Positions 59,316 to 64,000 of a stretch of 64,000 nt of DNA are shown piece after piece. The stretch is from Schistosoma haematobium. Its lineage: Eukaryota; Platyhelminthes; Trematoda; Strigeidida; Schistosomatidae. The DNA lies in NCBI RefSeq assembly GCF_000699445.3, contig NC_067202.1, positions 8,179,458-8,243,457 on the forward strand, read 5' to 3'. Under the pieces are notes generated by a model, which worked only from the letters and a program-made list of their open reading frames with translations, made no database searches and had not been told where the DNA came from. Position numbers and translations under genes: made by a program. The stretch's first letter is position 1; each line of letters opens with the position of its first letter.

Positions 59316-59533
59316 TGATTGAAATCATAAGTCAATTGAAGGTAGACCACCGTGGAAAACCTGGGGGCACTGGACGGCCGTTTCGTTCTAGCATGAAACT
59401 CCTCAGCAGTGCGCATCCACGATCCCGCACCCCTCGAGGTTCGAACCCAGGACCTATCAGTCTCGCGCCATGAGCTTAACCAACTAAACCACTGAGCCGG
59501 CATCCAGCTTCAATTGACTCATGATTTCAATCA
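59316..59533 (-). repeat. Family B SINE-like element, short form with terminal inverted repeats
   Basis: 218 bp bounded by 26-bp inverted repeats (59316-59341 and 59508-59533, 25 of 26 matching). On the minus strand: A box GCTCAGTGGTTTAGTTGG, B box GGGTTCGAACCTC, then the hammerhead. Confidence 0.85.
59367..59412 (-). ncRNA. Hammerhead ribozyme, family B, best preserved
   Basis: Stem I GCACTG/CAGTGC is a perfect six-pair helix. Core CTGAGGA (59406-59400), stem II GTTT/GAAC (one G-U) with a 7-nt loop, GAA at 59384-59382, palindromic stem III ACGGCCGT (59381-59374) and C17 at 59373. Cleavage is predicted between 59373 and 59372 on the minus strand. Stem III can form only two pairs with a tetraloop, or an 8-bp duplex between two molecules. 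Confidence 0.8.
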
Positions 59534-60629
59534 GCGAACTTTCTAAAATCTCCATAAAACCCCTTCTGATAACTGGATATATGACAATTAATGAGTTCTC
59601 TTTAGTGTTTATCAAAATCAACATCTACTCAGCTACATGATACATTCATTAGCTTAAATAAAGTTTTTATCCATTGAAATTGTTTACATTTAAGAAAAAT
59701 AATAATGATAACAAAGAAGCCGACAAGATGATCAAACAGTATTTGATTCTTTAAACATACAATGATTTGACCATAAATATTATAAACATTGATTGAAGTC
59801 ATGTTAATGATCAATTACTTTTTCTATGTAATTGAGATCATTCTCACTTTATTAAAAGTAAACAACTAACGGTCTCTTTTCATCTTATTATTTTATTCTA
59901 AACAATATCATTGATAATTTAACATCAAAGTAATTTGGTCTATTCATCATGAATGTTTATGACAAGTAATGCTAATTGATTCATTAACTGGAAAAAAGAA
60001 AACAAACCAGACATAAAAAAGAAAGCAAACGAACAAAAAGATGCGAGAAGAAAAACACCTCATGAAGAAACATGATTTCCAAGTGATAAAAACAGAAGAC
60101 TCTTGATTGTGATCATGAATCGATCGATGTCAGACCACCATTGAAAACTATGTACTGAGAAGAGAAGATTTGTAAGATGCTATCATATAATTGCAATATG
60201 GTATTTCAAAACACTGTCCATTATAATCTTCCTAGTTTATTGTAGAGCTTATCTATATATACTGCATATAGTTTAAGCCATTGATTCAAAACATTGTTAA
60301 ACAATTGTAAACATTCTGAATTAATTTTGTAAACTTATCTTACTACTGTTGACGTCAGTACGACCCGAAAGTTTACTTTACGTTTTTTTTTAAATACTAA
60401 AGTAGAATGATTTACAAATAACCTCTCACTATTTTGCCATATGGAACTAGTCATCTATTTGATGTTGATCGGTTATATGAGCAACTAAAATCAAACTTTT
60501 CATTCATACTTTACTACTGTTAGTATCGGACTTTTAAACAAAGTATTTAGACATGACCATTAGTTATTATTATTATTATCACGATTGTAGGTTGTAACCC
60601 ATGGTATTGAAACATATTGAGAGCGAAAC
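59534..60629. other. AT-rich intergenic DNA with one family B scrap
   Basis: 60105-60160 (GTGATCATGAATCGATCGAT, CAGACCACCATTGAAAAC) is the outer end of family B. Nothing else recognised. Confidence 0.5.
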
Positions 60630-60860
60630 AATCATAGCTAATGGGATCCAATAAATTTTGTGCCATATTCCAAATTGATTGACGTTGAAAATACGTATCA
60701 ATGGATTTCAATACAGTGGTCTGGTGGTTATATATATATATATATATATATCCCTTGCCTGATTACAAATCTACACTTTTGAGAAGTCTTATACTAGAAC
60801 AAAACAACTGTCCAGTACTTCCTGATTTTCACTAGTATATTGATTAAGGTTAACCTATCA
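60630..60860 (+). repeat. Family B-like SINE, decayed, with (AT)n insertion
   Basis: CAGTGGTCTGGTGGTTATAT leads into an (AT)n run (60730-60752), then GAGAAGTCTTATACTAGAAC, AACTGTCCAGTACTTCCTG, the family B ribozyme/tail order without intact core. Confidence 0.5.
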
Positions 60861-61191
60861 TAAATACTGCCCATATATAATCTAATATGTCAATACTACT
60901 TAAGAAATTGACTTCTTTATTAAATAAAAAAATTTCAATGATATAATGACTTATTCACTATTAAATTCCGTCCCTAATTACTATTTATTATTTGGACTGA
61001 TAACCTTACATTTATAACTACTAAGAACTAATTGACCATTGATTATGAAAAGTCAGCAAAATGTCAATAATTTTTACGTGTTTAAATAGTTCTTTCCTAC
61101 ATCAAGGAAAAGTTACTTTCTGTTTGTAATAATCCTGAACAGTTAGTTGGTCACCACTTTTTTGAGGGTTTTGTAATGGGTACTGAGTGAA

Positions 61192-64000
61192 CAAACTCCG
61201 CCTGTAGCTCTTCTAAAGTTATTGCCGTTTCCAAGCCCTGATAAAGGAGGAGGGTCGGATATGAGGTCGGCAACCCCATCCCGTAGAAAAAAACCTTGCT
61301 AAAAGACGTCAACCAGAATAAACAAATTATACCATTTAAACTCTGCCCTGGAAGTTGAAGGAAGAATTATGACTCCTCAGGATGAAAGCCGAGATTCTTC
61401 GCAAGTCAAGAGACTGATGCCCCTTATAAAAACCAGATAGGAAATTTCTATAGGTACATGGAACGTCCGAACAACGTGAGAGACCGGAAGGATCAGTCGA
61501 ATGGCAATGGAAATGAGGAGATACAACTTGGTAGTACTCGGAATCAGAGAAACCCATTGGACCCAGGCTGGACAGCAAAGGCTAGATACGGGAGAGATGC
61601 TGCTATACTCCGGTCACTAAGAGAAAATTGCTCCGCATACTCAGGGAGTTGTTCTAATACTGTTCAAAGAAGCACGGAATGCACTTGTAGGATAGGAATC
61701 TCACAGATCCAGAATCATCAAGGCATCATTCAAAACAAAGAATGAGGGTGTCATAATGAACGTTATCCAATGTTATACACCCACCAGTGATAGCAACGAC
61801 GACGATACAGATCAGTTCTATGAGAGGCTAAAATTTATCATAGCGAAGTGCCCAAGAAAGGATATCACCATCCTGATGGACAACACCGGATATGATGATA
61901 TCATGGGACGACATAGACTGGGAGACAGAAACGAAAATGGGGAAAGATTTGCAAATCTATGTGCGTTCAACAAATTGGATATAGGCGGCACAATATTCCC
62001 ACACAAACGCATACACAAAGCTACATGGATCTCACAGAACCACACCACGGATAACTAGATAGATCACATTTGTATCGATAAAAATTTCAGGAGGACAATG
62101 GAAGATATGAGAACCAGAAGAGGAGCTGATGTAGCTTGAGATCACCAACTGATCGTGACCAAGATGAAACTATTGCTAAAGAAACAATGGACAGCTGGGC
62201 AAACAGCATTACAAGGGTTCAATGCAACCTCCCTTCGAGATACTGACAAACTCAACGAATTCAAGACAACTCTCAACAATAGGTTCCAGGTTACGAGATC
62301 TACTTACAGAGAAAGAAACTACTATGCAGTACAACCAAAAAGGGAACAAAGAAGCACTAATTTCAACGTGTCAGTAGGTGCTAGGTAGTAAGAAGCATCA
62401 TCGTAAGGTATGGATCACAATAGGGACCCTGGACAAGATTCAAGAAACGAAAAACAAGAAAACAGCAATCAACAACAGCCGAAAACAAAAACAGAGAAAG
62501 TCAAGGCACAAGCTGAATACACAGAAGCGAACAAACAAGTGAAGAAGAGCATTAGAGCCGACAAGCAGAAATATAAGGAAGATCTAGCAATGACAGCGGA
62601 AAAAGCTGTAAGAGAAGGAAATACGAGATAACTATATGAAACGACGAAGAAACTCGTATGAAAATACAGTAAAGCAGAAAGACCAGTAAAGGAAAAACAA
62701 GGCAAGCCAATCACTGAAATTCAAGGACTGAGGAACAGATGGGTAGAACACTTTGAGGAACTCTTAAATAGACTAGTTCCATTGAGTCCACCGGACATCG
62801 AAGCAACAACAGTGTTGCTGAACCGGATGAAAGACACAGCAGACGCCCAATCTCAAGACCGACAGACTGGATACCGTAAGGATCGGTCGTGCATAGGCCA
62901 AATCGCGACACTACAAATCATCATCGAACAATCAGTTGAGTGGAACTCGTCACTATACATCAGATTCGTTGACTATGAGAAGGCGTTTGACAGTGTGGAT
63001 AGGAGAACATTATGGAAATTTCTTTGACACTATGGAGTTCCTGAGAAGATTGTTAACATTATCCGGAACTCATACGACGGACTATAGTGCAAAGTCGTAT
63101 ATGGAGGACAGCTGACAGCTCCAGTCCAAGTAAGGACTGGAGTCAGACAAGGCTGTCTACTCTCTCCTTTCCTCTTTCTTCTGGTGGTCGACTGGATTAT
63201 GAAGACCTCGACATCTGGGGGAAAGCACGGAATACAATGGACAGCTCAGAAACAATTAGACGATTTGGAATTCGCAGATGACCTAGCCCTCTTGTTCAAT
63301 GCACACAAACAAACTCAGATGAAGACAACTAGTGCAGCAACAGCCGCTGCATCAGTAGGCCTGAACACGCACAAAGGAGAAAACAAGACTTTCAAATACA
63401 ACACGGAGAACATTAACACCATCACACTTGATGGAGAAGCTCTGGAAATGATGAGAACATTCACGTATCTGGGTAGCATCATCGATGAACAAGGGGGATC
63501 TGATGCAGACGTAAGAGCGAGGATTGGCAAGTCAAGGAAGTTATTCCCACAGTTGAAGAACATATAGAACTAAAGACAACGGTTAACCAATATCAAAGTC
63601 ACAATCTTCAATACGTCGAGACAGTCCTATTGTACGGAGCTGAAACCTGGAGAACTGCTACAATCATTGTCAAAAAGATACAAGTATTTCTAAACAATTG
63701 TCTATACAAGAAACTTAATGACTGTTGACCGGAAACCATGGGCAACAATTTATTGTGGGAGAGAAAAAACCAGTTTCCAGCTGAGGAGGAAATTGGGAAA
63801 AGACGATAGAAGTGGATAGAACACACCAAAGAAATCATGAAGCTGTATCGCGAGGTAAGTGCTAACTTGGAATTCTGAAGGGAAACGAAAAGTTTAAGGC
63901 TGAAGTACATACTACGTCGGGAATCGGAAGCAGACATGAAAAGAATGAATAGCAACTGGAAAGAACTGGAAAGGACTGTTCAGAACAGGGTTGGGTGGAG
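61192..64000 (+). mobile_element. SR2-like (RTE clade) retrotransposon, 5' end to near 3' end, RT internally deleted
   Basis: Begins ACTCCGCCTGTAGCTC. Endonuclease pieces are at 61560-62060 (MNVIQCYTPTSDSNDDDTDQ and the DITILMDNTG, GRHRLGDRNENGERFANLCA blocks), followed by a basic linker. RT begins near 62710 but jumps from PPDIEA directly to LLNRMKDTADAQ (62803-62815), losing about 105 codons relative to the copy at 43527. It then continues [23 protein letters not shown] in [10 protein letters not shown], and [13 protein letters not shown]. It has multiple stops and frameshifts and reaches the edge of the window. Non-functional. Confidence 0.9.

Noticed and set aside
1..64000. CRISPR array, bacterial operon or prophage
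   Set aside because: Spliced genes, RTE elements and base composition are those of a flatworm; no regularly spaced short direct repeats were seen.

Overview
The window is nuclear DNA from a blood fluke, almost certainly genus Schistosoma. It is AT-rich and long-introned, and carries schistosome-type repeats: SR2/RTE-like non-LTR retrotransposons, SMalpha-type elements with hammerhead ribozymes, a Merlin remnant and a Ty3/gypsy remnant. Two protein-coding genes can be assembled exon by exon from protein similarity and splice sites.

Left third (306-21751, + strand): the 3' 13 coding exons of an Argonaute of the AGO1/AGO2 clade. They give 982 residues in frame to the natural stop, with an N-terminal Gly/Ser-rich extension, N, PAZ, MID and PIWI domains, and a complete DEDH slicer tetrad. 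The true start lies upstream of the window. Introns hold an antisense Ty3/gypsy pol remnant (3.0-4.9 kb), a nested SR2/LINE composite (8.9-9.9 kb) and two dispersed repeats (19.8-20.7 kb).

Middle (22-29.4 kb): an intergenic tract with AT-rich sequence, two dead LINE fragments, SMalpha copies, a GC-richer dispersed repeat and a microsatellite cluster.

Centre-right (29542-53618, - strand): a complete 8-exon tetraspanin gene encoding 278 residues over 24 kb. It has four membrane segments and an EC2 loop with CCG and PVPCC motifs. Its introns are packed with mobile DNA: Merlin transposase remnant, SR2 copies, three solo LTRs, a hairpin MITE, a stray 3' piece of 18S rRNA and many SINE-like elements.

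Right end (53.6-64 kb): repeat-rich intergenic DNA, ending in an SR2 copy that begins at about 61192, has an internal deletion in its RT, and runs off the window.

The most interesting structure is not protein coding. Three distinct SINE-like families (A = SMalpha-like; B and C = families I do not recognise by name) share one plan: a tRNA-like head with pol III A/B boxes followed by a minimal type-I hammerhead ribozyme. In all three the stem III strand is an 8-nt palindrome. Family C shows a 344-bp head-to-tail period, and several copies lie as fold-back pairs. In addition, two short units made only of the SR2 5' end are flanked by perfect 13-14 bp target duplications, which ordinary 5'-truncating LINE insertion does not explain.
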